Source: Myxococcota bacterium | GTDB lineage: Bacteria > Myxococcota_A > UBA796 | Reading direction: 5' to 3' | NCBI GenBank assembly: GCA_029251165.1 | Contig: JAQXDW010000054.1 | Span: 1 to 64,000 of the forward strand | DNA length: 64,000 nucleotides | The notes under the pieces: model-generated | Told to the model about the DNA's origin: nothing | The model's database searches: none | Seen by the model: only the letters and a program-made list of their open reading frames with translations | Part shown: in pieces, positions 26,710 through 40,100 of the stretch | Numbering within the stretch: position 1 is the first letter of the stretch | Layout of the letters: each line of letters begins with the position of its first letter | Position numbers and translations under genes: made by a program

Positions 26710-27855
26710 CTACTGACCAGGCAGGATGATCGGGCTCTTCTTTCCGACCTCACTGTCAGCCTCTCCCCCTTCAGAGAGGGCCCCCATCTGGGCCATGTTC
26801 TCTGCAGCATGGTGCAGCTGGGTGTCGACCCACTCTCGGATGAAGGGAATGTCCCGCCCCGCCATCTCCGCCCGAAGCGCGAGGGCAGTGTGACGGGCAC
26901 ACTTGGCCACCGCGTCGTCTTCACGGCGCGTCGCGAGGTAGGTCACCACGTCCATCGCCAGCGCCCAGGAGCGCCGGGTCACGTCGTTGAGGAGGGCATC
27001 GGCCACATCGTCGATGACCACGCTGATCCGCTGCTTGCGGCTCTCGTCGTCAAACTCCAGCTTGCTGGTCAGGGCATCCATGACGCCGACAAAGCCGGCC
27101 TCCATGTCGGTCTCGCCCAGCGCCAGATAGACCCCACCGCGGGGATCCATCAAGGCATCGATCTCGAACAGCGCATCGCGATCAAGCGCTGTGGGCTGCC
27201 CCTCCAGCGGGTCGAGCAGGCGCGCGGAGTTCTGGACGCCATCGGGCACGGAGGCGAGCATGTGGTCAAAGCCTTTGGGCTTGCCAGAGCTGGCCTCGTC
27301 GAAGGCCTTTAAGACAAAGTGCAGCGCGACGTGGAAGGGAACCTCCTGGAGGCCCTGCTGGGTGCGGCCGTGCTGGAGGATCTCTCGTGCCGACTTGCGA
27401 CCGACGTGGGCATGATCGGTGTCGGTGAAGCCCTGACCGCCGCCGGCGAGACCTGCGCTGGCGCAGCCCTCCTCTTTGCCAAACGCGATCATGATGAACG
27501 GAAAGTAGCCGTGGGGATCGGGCATACCGAGCTGGGCCACTGGAGCCGGGATTTCATCCAGGCCCGCACGCGGAGTCCACTGCTGGGTAGCCACAGCGTC
27601 AACCGAGATCCCGCTGGCCTTGAGACGATGGATGGCGGTACCAGCAGCCTTGCGGACCAGCTTGTGTGCCGCGCCCTTTCGCGCTTCCTGCAGCCGGGTG
27701 CTGTTCTCCGCTCGGCGGGCAGCCTCGATCGCAGAGATCGCATCTCGGAGATCGAGGCTGTCGAGGCCTTCACCAGTAGAGAGCCACGCAGAGGCGGGAT
27801 GCTCCTCCGCGAGGATGGCCTCTACTGTCGCTGCATCAAACTTCATCTTCGCCAT
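26710..27855 (-). CDS. Hypothetical protein downstream of maeB
   Basis: The start at 27855 (MAKMKFDAATVEAI) has AGGAGC upstream; the frame continues further 5' but overlaps maeB. The 381-residue product is soluble. A basic helical segment (RLQEARKGAAHKLVRKAAGTAIHRLKA) lies at about residues 50-80, and a run of short polar turns with paired His/Asp (TDTDHAHVGRKSAREI) follows later. I do not recognise the family. It starts 28 bases after maeB on the same strand, so it is probably co-transcribed. Confidence 0.65.
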   Translation of the reverse strand: MAKMKFDAATVEAILAEEHPASAWLSTGEGLDSLDLRDAISAIEAARRAENSTRLQEARKGAAHKLVRKAAGTAIHRLKASGISVDAVATQQWTPRAGLDEIPAPVAQLGMPDPHGYFPFIMIAFGKEEGCASAGLAGGGQGFTDTDHAHVGRKSAREILQHGRTQQGLQEVPFHVALHFVLKAFDEASSGKPKGFDHMLASVPDGVQNSARLLDPLEGQPTALDRDALFEIDALMDPRGGVYLALGETDMEAGFVGVMDALTSKLEFDDESRKQRISVVIDDVADALLNDVTRRSWALAMDVVTYLATRREDDAVAKCARHTALALRAEMAGRDIPFIREWVDTQLHHAAENMAQMGALSEGGEADSEVGKKSPIILPGQ

Positions 27856-27883
27856 CGAGGGTGCTCCTGTTTGGAGCGTTATA

Positions 27884-30169
<2,286 letters not shown>

Positions 30170-30234
30170 CTTCACTCCGATCCGTATTCGACCCGCAGAG
30201 CGTAACCCGGCTGGATCCCGCGCCCAGAAGTGCG

Positions 30235-30256
30235 CCACCCCGGCATGCCGGGGTGG
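30235..30256 (-). terminator. Hairpin just after rnpB
   Basis: A perfect 22-base palindrome (ccaccccggca/tgccggggtgg) begins at the 3' end of rnpB. No T-run follows, so it may be a terminator or a 3' processing/stabilising stem. It separates rnpB from maeB. Confidence 0.5.
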
Positions 30257-30700
30257 GTTGGAGGGGTCCGTAAGCCGAGTCTTGTTTCGCAGGTTTGTCT
30301 CCTCTCCTGCGACGATGATCATTCATCTAGGCCTGCCGTTACCGACAGGCTCGAGCGACCAACCCGGGAGTCTCGGGCGGACAGCCCTCAAACACCCCCA
30401 ATTAGGTCTTGCTCCAAGTGGGGTTTACCTGGCCGACCCTGTCACCAGGGCCGCCGATGTGCTCTTACCACACCGTTTCAGCCTTACCGACACCTTGCGG
30501 TGCCCCGACCCTCACCGCCACCATGCCCGAAGGTTTGTGACGGTGCGGAATCGGATGCGTACATGGCGGTCTGCTCTCTGTTGCGCTTTCCTCCGGGTCA
30601 CCCCGACCGGGAATTACCCGGCACCCTGTCCTGTGGAGCTCGGACTTTCCTCTCGTGAGCCGCTACAGCCCACCAGCGATCACCCTGACTCCTCCAACCC
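30255..30700 (-). ncRNA. rnpB: RNase P RNA, bacterial type A
   Basis: The catalytic RNA of RNase P matures tRNA 5' ends. On the minus strand I see GAGGAAAGTCCGAGCTCC (CR I), the ACAGAGAGCAGACCGCC block, GGTAAGGCTGAAACGGTGTGG, AGGTAAACCCC and the P4 3' strand in GAAACAAGACTCGGCTTA. The ends were set by P1: GGGTTGGAGG at 30700-30691 pairs perfectly with CCTCCAACCC at 30264-30255. The length is about 446 nt, slightly longer than E. coli. Its first 21 bases overlap the end of the upstream coding sequence. Confidence 0.95.
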
Positions 30701-31402
30701 TGGACGGTTAACCGAAAAGAAGAAGCGGTCACAGCCTCGGCAACGCCGAATCCGCTTTCCCTGCTCGACCTCGATGATGACCTGGGCGGGAGCCTCGAGG
30801 TGGCAGGCTGCGCAGACCGGGTAATTGATGTGGGTCAGCGCTCGCCGGCCGGCCTTGTGGTGGTCCCCATAGACGCGGCGATAGTCGGGGTTGAGCCGGT
30901 CCAGCAGCGCGGGCCTGCGCTCCGTCAGCGCAGCGATCTCAGCCTTGAGCCCAGGAGACTTCTCAGTGTAGGTCCCCCTGCCCCGGCTGTCCTGATCTCG
31001 AAGCGCGGCAACCTGAGCCTCAGTCGTTGCGATCTGCGCCTCCAGCGCCTCCCGCTGCTCCATCTGCTCCAGGACCTCGACCTCAAGGTCATCGACAATG
31101 GCAGCACACTGTTCCAGCTGCCGCTGGGCGGAGAGAAAGTCTGGCGCCTGTCCGGCATCAATAAGCTTCTTCGTTCGATCTCTCCGCAGGATGTACTCCT
31201 CCATCCTGCGGTTGAGCTTTCGCTCTTCCTCCTTCACCGTGTCGAGACTCGCGGTGGTCTCCACGATGGCCTTCTTTGCGGCATTGATGGCGTCAGTGGT
31301 GGCGCGAACGTCCGCGATCATTCTCGCGAGGGCGCCGCGCGCGGTCTCGATCTCACCGTCGATGTGGTTGAGATCCCGGATGACAAACAGCTCTTCGTGC
31401 AT
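30680..31402 (-). CDS. Coiled-coil protein with C4-type zinc ribbon (DUF164 family)
   Basis: The 240-residue product is a long coiled coil over about residues 5-165 (IDGEIETARGALARMIADV, EEERKLNRRMEEYILRRD). A zinc ribbon follows: CAACHLEAP and CRGCDRFFF supply four Cys. This architecture matches the C4-zinc-ribbon family often found beside rnpB in deltaproteobacteria and actinobacteria. Nucleic-acid binding is presumed. The last seven codons overlap the rnpB 5' end on the same strand. No clear ribosome-binding site precedes the ATG. Confidence 0.88.
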   Translation of the reverse strand: MHEELFVIRDLNHIDGEIETARGALARMIADVRATTDAINAAKKAIVETTASLDTVKEEERKLNRRMEEYILRRDRTKKLIDAGQAPDFLSAQRQLEQCAAIVDDLEVEVLEQMEQREALEAQIATTEAQVAALRDQDSRGRGTYTEKSPGLKAEIAALTERRPALLDRLNPDYRRVYGDHHKAGRRALTHINYPVCAACHLEAPAQVIIEVEQGKRIRRCRGCDRFFFSVNRPGLEESG

Positions 31403-31592
31403 ACACCGTCACAATGCAGGGTACCAGTCATCGACTCAGACAGAATCCGGCCCGACTGGTTTGGTTTTTACTGAGGGCAATCCGATTCTACCCCAGCGAC
31501 AAGATGAAGCCGGCGCCACGGTCTCAGCGACAGGAAAACTGTGGCGGCGCACGGACAACACACAGACCGAGCGGCTGCAGCGTCCCATACAG

Positions 31593-31624
31593 GCATCGCC
31601 CTTCCCGGCTGGGAAGGGCGATGC
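31593..31624 (-). terminator. Strong hairpin downstream of the tRNA
   Basis: Two perfect 14-base arms (gcatcgcccttccc / gggaagggcgatgc) enclose a four-base loop, 12 bases beyond the 3' end of the tRNA. There is no T-run. It is probably the end of the rpoD-tRNA transcript or a processing signal. Confidence 0.5.
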
Positions 31625-31635
31625 GGAGAGGAAAG

Positions 31636-31709
31636 TAGGCCCACCAGGGCTCGAACCTGGGACCCTCCGGTTATGAGCCGGGTGCTCTAACCAACTGAGC
31701 TATGGGCCC
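31636..31709 (-). tRNA. tRNA with CAU anticodon (elongator Met, or Ile2 if lysidinylated)
   Basis: A complete cloverleaf reads from 31709: acceptor GGGCCCA pairs with TGGGCCT (G1-U72 wobble), D arm GCTCAGTTGGTTAGAGC, anticodon loop CTCATAA, and T arm CCAGGTTCGAGCCCTGG. The discriminator is A and CCA is not encoded. A CAU anticodon in a non-initiator context can be Met or Ile2; I cannot decide from sequence. The gene begins six bases after the rpoD stop. Confidence 0.93.
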
Positions 31710-31715
31710 TTTCTC

Positions 31716-33482
<1,767 letters not shown>

Positions 33483-33796
33483 GCATCGTCCTCAGCGGGG
33501 TGCGGGCAAGAATCTACGAAAGCGGACACCGTTGGGACCGCGCAGAGTAGACTCTGTGGAGAAGAGAAGTCCAGAGCCACCGAACTACAGAGCCTGTCAG
33601 CCATGTTGCGCTTTCTCTTTCGAATCGGGAAGATGACGCATTGGGATTTGCTGAGGCTCCGTACATGAAAAACGGCTCAGAATATCGAGTCTTACGAAGA
33701 AGACTGTGTGTAATCTGATCATTGTGGCAGACTTGTCACACGCTGGAACACATAGCCATTATTGTCCGGTTGTTGCAAAAGAAATTCGCACTCGAC
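33483..33796. other. AT-richer gap between dnaG and rpoD
   Basis: No convincing gene lies in these 314 bases on either strand. A small inverted repeat (agtctt/aagact, 33688-33705) is present, without a T-run. The region probably holds an rpoD promoter; I could not find a near-consensus one. The rpsU gene that usually accompanies dnaG-rpoD is absent. Confidence 0.5.
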
Positions 33797-35635
33797 TCAA
33801 GACGGCGGCTCAACTTCGCCCTCTTCTGGAGCTGAATCTGCCAGTTTAGACTGACCCATATCCCGGCTCATAAGTGCTTTCTTCAACAGCCCTCTCCGCT
33901 TTTGGTGGCGCCCACGCTCTCTCAGAAGAGTTCGCAGCTCAGAAATCTGGTCTGCGCGGATCTGACCGAGTTGAACATTAATCTCGGACAGACGCATGGA
34001 GAGATGTCGGTCCTCCAGCTCGATGATGTAGCGACGGATCTGGCGAGCGACCTTCTCCTCCTTAAATTCTCGGTCATTGGCCGCCTCCATCCGAAGCACT
34101 CGCGCGACATCCTGGTCACCGACCTGCTGGAGAATCTCTGTGAGCTCGACCCCCTGAAGCAGCAGACCGATGGCACGAAGTGCCTCAGGATTGTCGGTTA
34201 GCCACTCAGGATGAGAGAAATCAAGCAGCTCTTCAATTACAGCATCGGGGTGGTGGAGGAGCAACCAGAACATGGTCCTCAAGCGACCGCCGGGCTGCCA
34301 CCGGAGCGGTGGAGCAGGTACCTGCTGCTGGGGAGTGGAGCGTCCGATGCGCTCCTGAATCGAGCGCTCATTGATCGCGAGGACTCCAGCGACTCGGGCC
34401 ACCCACACTGAGCGAGAGGCTGTGGGAAAGCGGCGGAGCAGCGGTGCCACCTCCTCGACCGCGCGCTGACGACCGCCGGGAGTGGTCCCACACCGCTCGG
34501 CGACCCGGTGCAGGACCAGCTCAAACAGCGGCTCGCTCCGCGCGAGCTGGGTCTCGAACGCCTCTGCACCGAATTCCTGGATAAATTCGTCGGGGTCTTT
34601 TGCTCCCTCCAGAGAGAGGTGCATCGGCTCGACACCGCTGTTGAGGAACAGCGGCATGCTGCGCTCTGCAGCGCGCAGTCCAGCCTCGTCGGAGTCAAAC
34701 AGCGCGATCACTCTGGGGGTGAGCGTGCGGAGGGCCTGGAGATGGTCGGTGGTCAGCGCAGTGCCACAGGTCGCGACAGCCTCCAGGAAGCCCGCCTGAC
34801 TCAGCGCGATGACATCGAAGTACCCCTCGACGATGAGCGCGCGCTCCTTGCGCTGGATCGCAGAGAGGGCTTGGGAGAGCCCATAGAGGGTGCGGGACTT
34901 CCGATAGATGTCCGTCTCCGGAGAGTTGACGTACTTCGGGGCATCATCTGGCCCCTCGAACAGCCGCCCACCGAACGCAATCACCCTCCCCCGGCGATCC
35001 ATGATCGGGACAATGATGCGCCCTCGAAACAGGTCATAGCCACCGCGTCGGGAATTGGAGGCATCCCGAAACCGAGCCAGCCCAGCCGCGACCGCCTGCT
35101 CTAGCGTGATGCCGAGGGTGTGGAGATTGTTGAGGAGGTCATCCCATTTATCAGGGGCATAGCCAATCTTAAAGGTCTTGATGCTCTCATCGCTGACCCC
35201 GCGCTTGTGCAGGTAGTCCAGCGCGGGCTGCCCCTCGGCAGAGGTCAGCAAGCGGCTCTGGAAGTGCTCAAGAGCATGCTGACAGATCTCATGGAGGCCA
35301 GCACGGGCTTTGATTCGACGAAGCTCATCGATGGACAGCTCGCGCTCCGGCAAGGCCACGCCGGCCTGGTCCGCCAGTTCCTTTGCTGCCTCGTAGAAGC
35401 CCAGTCCGCGAGTCTTTTGGACAAAGGTGAAGATGTCTCCACCCTCGCCGCAGCCAAAGCAGTGGAAAATCCCCTTGCTCGGGACCACGCTGAAGCTCGG
35501 ACTCTTCTCCTGATGGAACGGACACAGCCCCATCATGCTGCCGCCCTTCCGCTTGAGGGTGACAACCGGGGAGATCACCTCAGTGATGCTGATCCGCTCC
35601 CGAAGCTCTTCGATGACCTCACGGGGTATGCGCAC
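33797..35635 (-). CDS. dnaG: DNA primase
   Basis: DnaG makes RNA primers at the fork. The GTG start has GGGGAGGG upstream. The zinc finger is Cys38, His41, Cys59 and Cys62 (LCPFHQEK, FHCFGCGEGG). The core RNAP fold follows (YDLFRGRIIVPIMDRRGRVIAFGGR). The TOPRIM motifs are ALIVEGYFDVIALSQAG and IALFDSDEAGLRAAER. The C-terminal helicase-binding region is less conserved. Length 612 is normal. It begins 22 bases after murA, forming a murA-dnaG unit. Confidence 0.97.
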   Translation of the reverse strand: MRIPREVIEELRERISITEVISPVVTLKRKGGSMMGLCPFHQEKSPSFSVVPSKGIFHCFGCGEGGDIFTFVQKTRGLGFYEAAKELADQAGVALPERELSIDELRRIKARAGLHEICQHALEHFQSRLLTSAEGQPALDYLHKRGVSDESIKTFKIGYAPDKWDDLLNNLHTLGITLEQAVAAGLARFRDASNSRRGGYDLFRGRIIVPIMDRRGRVIAFGGRLFEGPDDAPKYVNSPETDIYRKSRTLYGLSQALSAIQRKERALIVEGYFDVIALSQAGFLEAVATCGTALTTDHLQALRTLTPRVIALFDSDEAGLRAAERSMPLFLNSGVEPMHLSLEGAKDPDEFIQEFGAEAFETQLARSEPLFELVLHRVAERCGTTPGGRQRAVEEVAPLLRRFPTASRSVWVARVAGVLAINERSIQERIGRSTPQQQVPAPPLRWQPGGRLRTMFWLLLHHPDAVIEELLDFSHPEWLTDNPEALRAIGLLLQGVELTEILQQVGDQDVARVLRMEAANDREFKEEKVARQIRRYIIELEDRHLSMRLSEINVQLGQIRADQISELRTLLRERGRHQKRRGLLKKALMSRDMGQSKLADSAPEEGEVEPPS

Positions 35636-35657
35636 AGGATCCCTCCCCGGGCAGCCT

Positions 35658-36965
35658 TTAACTCACCGCGCGCTGCTCGCTGAGGGTACCGACAGGAACC
35701 CGAGCATCGTCCGGGACTCGGGTCAGACACGCCCCGACAGCACGGAGCTTCTCGACGAGACGCTCATAGCCACGGTCGAGGTGATAGAGCCGCAGGATCT
35801 CAGTCTGCCCTCCCGCTGCAAGCCCAGCGAGGACGAGGCATGCACTGGCCCGGAGGTCGGTCGCCATGACCGTCGCACCGTTGAGCGCTGTGACGCCGGA
35901 GATCCGGGCGACGTTGTTGTTCGTGGCGATGTCTGCCCCGAGCCGACACAGCTCCGGAACGTGCATGAAGCGGTTCTCGAAGATGTTCTCTGCAACGTCA
36001 CACTCCCCCTCAGCCAGCGACATCAGGGACATCCACTGCGCCTGCATGTCGGTGGGGAAGCCGGGGTGAGGCTCAGTGGAGACCGAGACCGGCTTGAGCG
36101 GACCGGAGCGGGTAATCGTGACGCTGTCGCCGTCGATCTCCAGGTCACAGCCCGCATCGGTGAGCGCGGAGAGAACCGCCCCAAGCTCCGGCACCGGGGC
36201 GCCAGAGATGGTCAGCCGCCCCCCCGTGAGCGCGCCAGCGACGAGGTAGGTACCCGCCTCGATGCGGTCCGGGAGGATGCGGTGCGGGATTCGCGCCGGA
36301 CGGAGCGCCGGGACACCGTCGATCTCCAAGACGCTGGTTCCAGCCCCCTTGATGCGGGCGCCCATGGAAGACAGGAACCGGGCCAGATCGACAATCTCGG
36401 GCTCACAAGCGGCGTTGTGAATGCGGGTGATGCCTTCCGCCAGCACCGCAGCCATCAGGATGTTCTCCGTACCAGTGACGGTCGGCACGTCGAGGTGGAT
36501 CTCTGCACCGATGAGGCGATCGACCCGACCGTTGATGTAGCCATTCTCCAGCTTGAACTCACAGCCGAGGGCCTCGAGTCCCTTGAGGTGCTGGTCGACC
36601 GGACGGACACCGATGGCACAGCCGCCGGGGAGACTGACCCGCGCTTCACCGCAGCGGGCAAGCAGCGGACCGAGCACCAGGACGCTGGCGCGCATCTTCC
36701 GGACGACGTCATAGGGAGCCTCACAGAACGCGATCCGACTGGTGTCAAGCTTGACGCGCCCGCCAGCAACCAGAGATGGACAGCCGATTCGACCAAGCAG
36801 CGACAAGGTGAAGCTGATGTCGACGAGCGCCGGGACGTTCTCAATGATGTGCTCGCCAGGTGCGAGGAGGGTGGCGATGAGAATGGGCAGCGCCGCGTTC
36901 TTGGCGCCGCTGATCGGGACGATTCCGTTTAGGGGCTGGCCGCCCTCGATGACGAGCTTGTCCAT
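35658..36965 (-). CDS. murA: UDP-N-acetylglucosamine 1-carboxyvinyltransferase
   Basis: MurA transfers enolpyruvate to UDP-GlcNAc in the first step of peptidoglycan synthesis. The start at 36965 ([27 protein letters not shown]) matches the family N-terminus exactly. [16 protein letters not shown] holds the active-site Cys (the fosfomycin target in most species), so it is the Cys rather than the resistant Asp form. Length 435 is near the usual 420. It is upstream of dnaG on the same strand and diverges from the giant repeat gene. Confidence 0.97.
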   Translation of the reverse strand: MDKLVIEGGQPLNGIVPISGAKNAALPILIATLLAPGEHIIENVPALVDISFTLSLLGRIGCPSLVAGGRVKLDTSRIAFCEAPYDVVRKMRASVLVLGPLLARCGEARVSLPGGCAIGVRPVDQHLKGLEALGCEFKLENGYINGRVDRLIGAEIHLDVPTVTGTENILMAAVLAEGITRIHNAACEPEIVDLARFLSSMGARIKGAGTSVLEIDGVPALRPARIPHRILPDRIEAGTYLVAGALTGGRLTISGAPVPELGAVLSALTDAGCDLEIDGDSVTITRSGPLKPVSVSTEPHPGFPTDMQAQWMSLMSLAEGECDVAENIFENRFMHVPELCRLGADIATNNNVARISGVTALNGATVMATDLRASACLVLAGLAAGGQTEILRLYHLDRGYERLVEKLRAVGACLTRVPDDARVPVGTLSEQRAVS

Positions 36966-37171
36966 GGCTGGATCCTGTCTGGTGGGAGTGTCGCGGTCGC
37001 TGGTGGTGACGGGGGAGTGTCGCCAGCAAGTCGCGGGAGAGGCCCGACAGTATATCGAGTTTCCGGCACCTGCGGCGCACCGTCCCCGCTCGACTGGTGA
37101 CGGAGCGGGCGTTCGGTTGTGTCCCTTGTTTCGTATGCATGGCCTGTGCCACCCCCCCAGGATGCTCCCCC

Positions 37172-40100
37172 GTGCGTTACGATGGGTCTGTGGCAAGCGG
37201 CTCAGATGGACACCCCCAGCCCCCTCCCAAGCCTCAGGAGGGCTATCGGGGGCGTGATCTCACCGGCACGGACCTCTCAGGTGCGGAGCTGCAGGGCCAG
37301 AATTTCATCCAGGCCAACCTGACCGCAGCCAACCTCTCCGGCGCCAACCTCACCACCGCGCGCCTCCATGGTGCCCGGCTCCGAAGCGCAGACCTGTCCA
37401 ATGTTCAAGGTGAAGGCCTCGGTGCGAGAGAGGTCGACCTGGAGAGCGCCGACCTCACCGGTGCAGCCCTCCGCGCGGCACGCCTGACGGACGCGGTCCT
37501 CCTTGAGGCCAACCTGACCCGCGCCGATCTCCAGCAGGCGGACCTGTCTGGAGCCGATCTTCGCGCCTCGAAGCTGGTGGGTGCGAATTTATCTGGAGCA
37601 GACCTGTCCGGAGCCGATCTATCCGGAGCAGATCTCACCGATGCTGTGTTGGATGGCGTCCGGGCTCGTGGCGCGCGCATCGCCAACATCCAGGGTCTCT
37701 CCGAGGAAGCGCTCCAGGTGCTCCTTGATGCAGGAGCCACCAGCGGTGCACTCCAGCAGGCCACCGCAGCATTTCAGCGCGCCACCACGCGTCTGACAGC
37801 GGCGATCAGTGATCTTCGCTCGTCGGCAGACCGCCCCGCAGACGACCTCTCGACGGCGGACATCCCTGAATCGGACATCCCCGACTGGCGAGAGCGAACC
37901 TCGCGGCTGCAGCAGAACTGGCGCGAGAGCCGTCAGCGCGCCGCAGCGGCCCGGCAGCGTCAAGAAGAAGAGTGGATGGCACGGCGTGCAGCCGAAGCCG
38001 AGCAGCGTCAGTATCGCCGCGAAAACCGTGAAGAGTACCGCGAGGAGCGGGAGTCGCTTCAGCGCAAGGCCGCAGAGGTCCTCCAGCGCGAGCGCCAGCG
38101 GCTCCAGCAGCGGCGTCGTGCCGAAGAGGCCATCGAGGAGCAGACCAGCCGCCTCCTCCGGCAAGCACGCTTGGAAGCTCGCCAACGTTTCGAAGAGCAG
38201 GCGCGTGTCCAGGCCGCAGAGCAGGCAATGCAGCAGGCGGCTCAGGATGCCGTCGAGGCCGAGCGCCAGCGCATCGAAGCCGAGCGCCAGCGCATCGAGG
38301 CGAAGACGCAAGCCGAGCGCCTCACCATGCTCGCCCAGCAGCACTCCGCGGCAGCCACCCGGCTCAACGAGACCATTCGACACCTCTCAGAGGATGATCG
38401 TCGTCGCACTTCGGTTATTGAAGACCGTGCTGCAGAGCTCGACGACCAGCAGCGTCAGGTCGATGCCCTCCGCAGACGCCTCCTTCTCCTGGAGCGGACA
38501 CGGCACACGGAGGAGCAGAGCCCCACCAGCGATCGACTCGACGCCATCAACGCCCAGCTCACAGCGCTGAGCAGCGAAGAGCAGGCCCACAGTGCAGCAC
38601 TCGCAGAAAGCACGGCAGCCCTTGAGGATGCTCGCTCTGAGCGGAGGCGTCTCCAGGAGCGTCTGACCCTGACCCGCGACAAGGCTGGTGCTGCTGAGCA
38701 GCTCGCGGTGCAGACCGCAGCGCAGGCCGACCTCGCTCGGAACGCTGCCGGTACCGCTGAGCTCCCCGCGCTGCCCGCAGGCATGCTCCGGCGCCTGACC
38801 GATCGAAACTGGTTCGCCCTGACCGACCGCATCGGCCAGCAGAGCCCTCGGCTGGCCAATGCCCTCGACCACAGGCGAGAGCAGCTGCTTACCCTCCCGA
38901 GTCGACTCCGCAGCCAGTGGAGAGCTCAGGAAGCCGACGCAGACAAGAATGCCCAGAGTCGCATCGAGCGACGTCTCCGTCGACTCAGCCCCGACACCGC
39001 TCCCCCCCTCCCCCAGCGGCGAGCTGCGGCTGAGGAGCGGGTCCGCGCTGCGCTGAGTCGCGCTGAGGACAGCGGACTGCCACCGGACAGCAGCGCACTC
39101 GAGCGGCCGGCCGGCCCTGCCAAGCGCCTGTTCGACGCGATCTGGTACCAGGGAACAGACCTGCTCGCGGCGCTCAGCCGCCCGCTGGCGTCCCGCCTTG
39201 ACCGCCTCAAGGAGCGCCTGGAGTGGGAATTCATCTCTCGTCGCAGCGAAGCCGCCCGCCTGCTTGACCAGCAGCAGCGGGATGCCGAGCAAGCGCGGAG
39301 CAAGAACCGGATCGCCGAGCACAGCGTTCGGATCGGTCGCCTCCAGCGCCTCCGAGAGCGAGAAGAGACCCGAGCACAGCAGCGCGCCGCCGAGTCGGCT
39401 CGACGTGCCGAGGAAGCCGCCGAGAACCAGCGCCTCACCATGCTTCGTGCGCTCTCTGCTCCAGAGCGTCACGAGCGCCGTCGAGAGCAGTACAGCACCC
39501 GCACCGCACACACCACCATCGACCACCGTGGCGCGGACATGCGGGGGCGGAAGCTGACGGAGGTGGAGTGGGCCGATGCGGACCTCCAGGACGCTCGACT
39601 CGACAATGCCCGTCTCGACAACGCCGATCTCACCGCAGCCAACCTCCAGGACGCCTCCCTCGCCGGTGCTCGTCTGGATGGGGCAACCCTCGACGGCGCC
39701 ACGCTCGACCATGCCACCTTCGACGGTGCCCGACTTCGTCGCGCGTCCCTCCTCGGTGCCCAGCTCAGCAACGCTCGAATGGTCGATGTCGATCTTCGGA
39801 ACGCAGACCTCACCGGCGCAGACCTCACCGGCGCAGACCTTCGGGGGGCCAGCCTGTTTGGTGCAGCCCTCGCCGGTGCCAACCTCACCGCTGCGCGCAT
39901 GCCGAACCTGGAGCTGGAAGGCGTAATCCTCGACGGCGCGATGCTGGATCAAGCCGATCTCGCCGGTGTTCAGTGGAGCGGTGCGAGCGTGTCCGGCGCA
40001 GACCTGTCGGGCGCGCTGGGGCTGTCCGGGGCCACCCGCGAGGCGCTCGCGCGGCAGGGAGCACTGGCCGGTGATGTGGCGCTGGATGATCTGTTCAGCC

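Noticed and set aside
30170-30322. Upstream in-frame extension of maeB
   Set aside because: It lies in rnpB sequence; the start at 30169 has a ribosome site and matches the family N-terminus.
35535-36932. Plus-strand frame of 465 codons
   Set aside because: Antisense to murA; composition typical of a shadow frame in GC-rich coding DNA.
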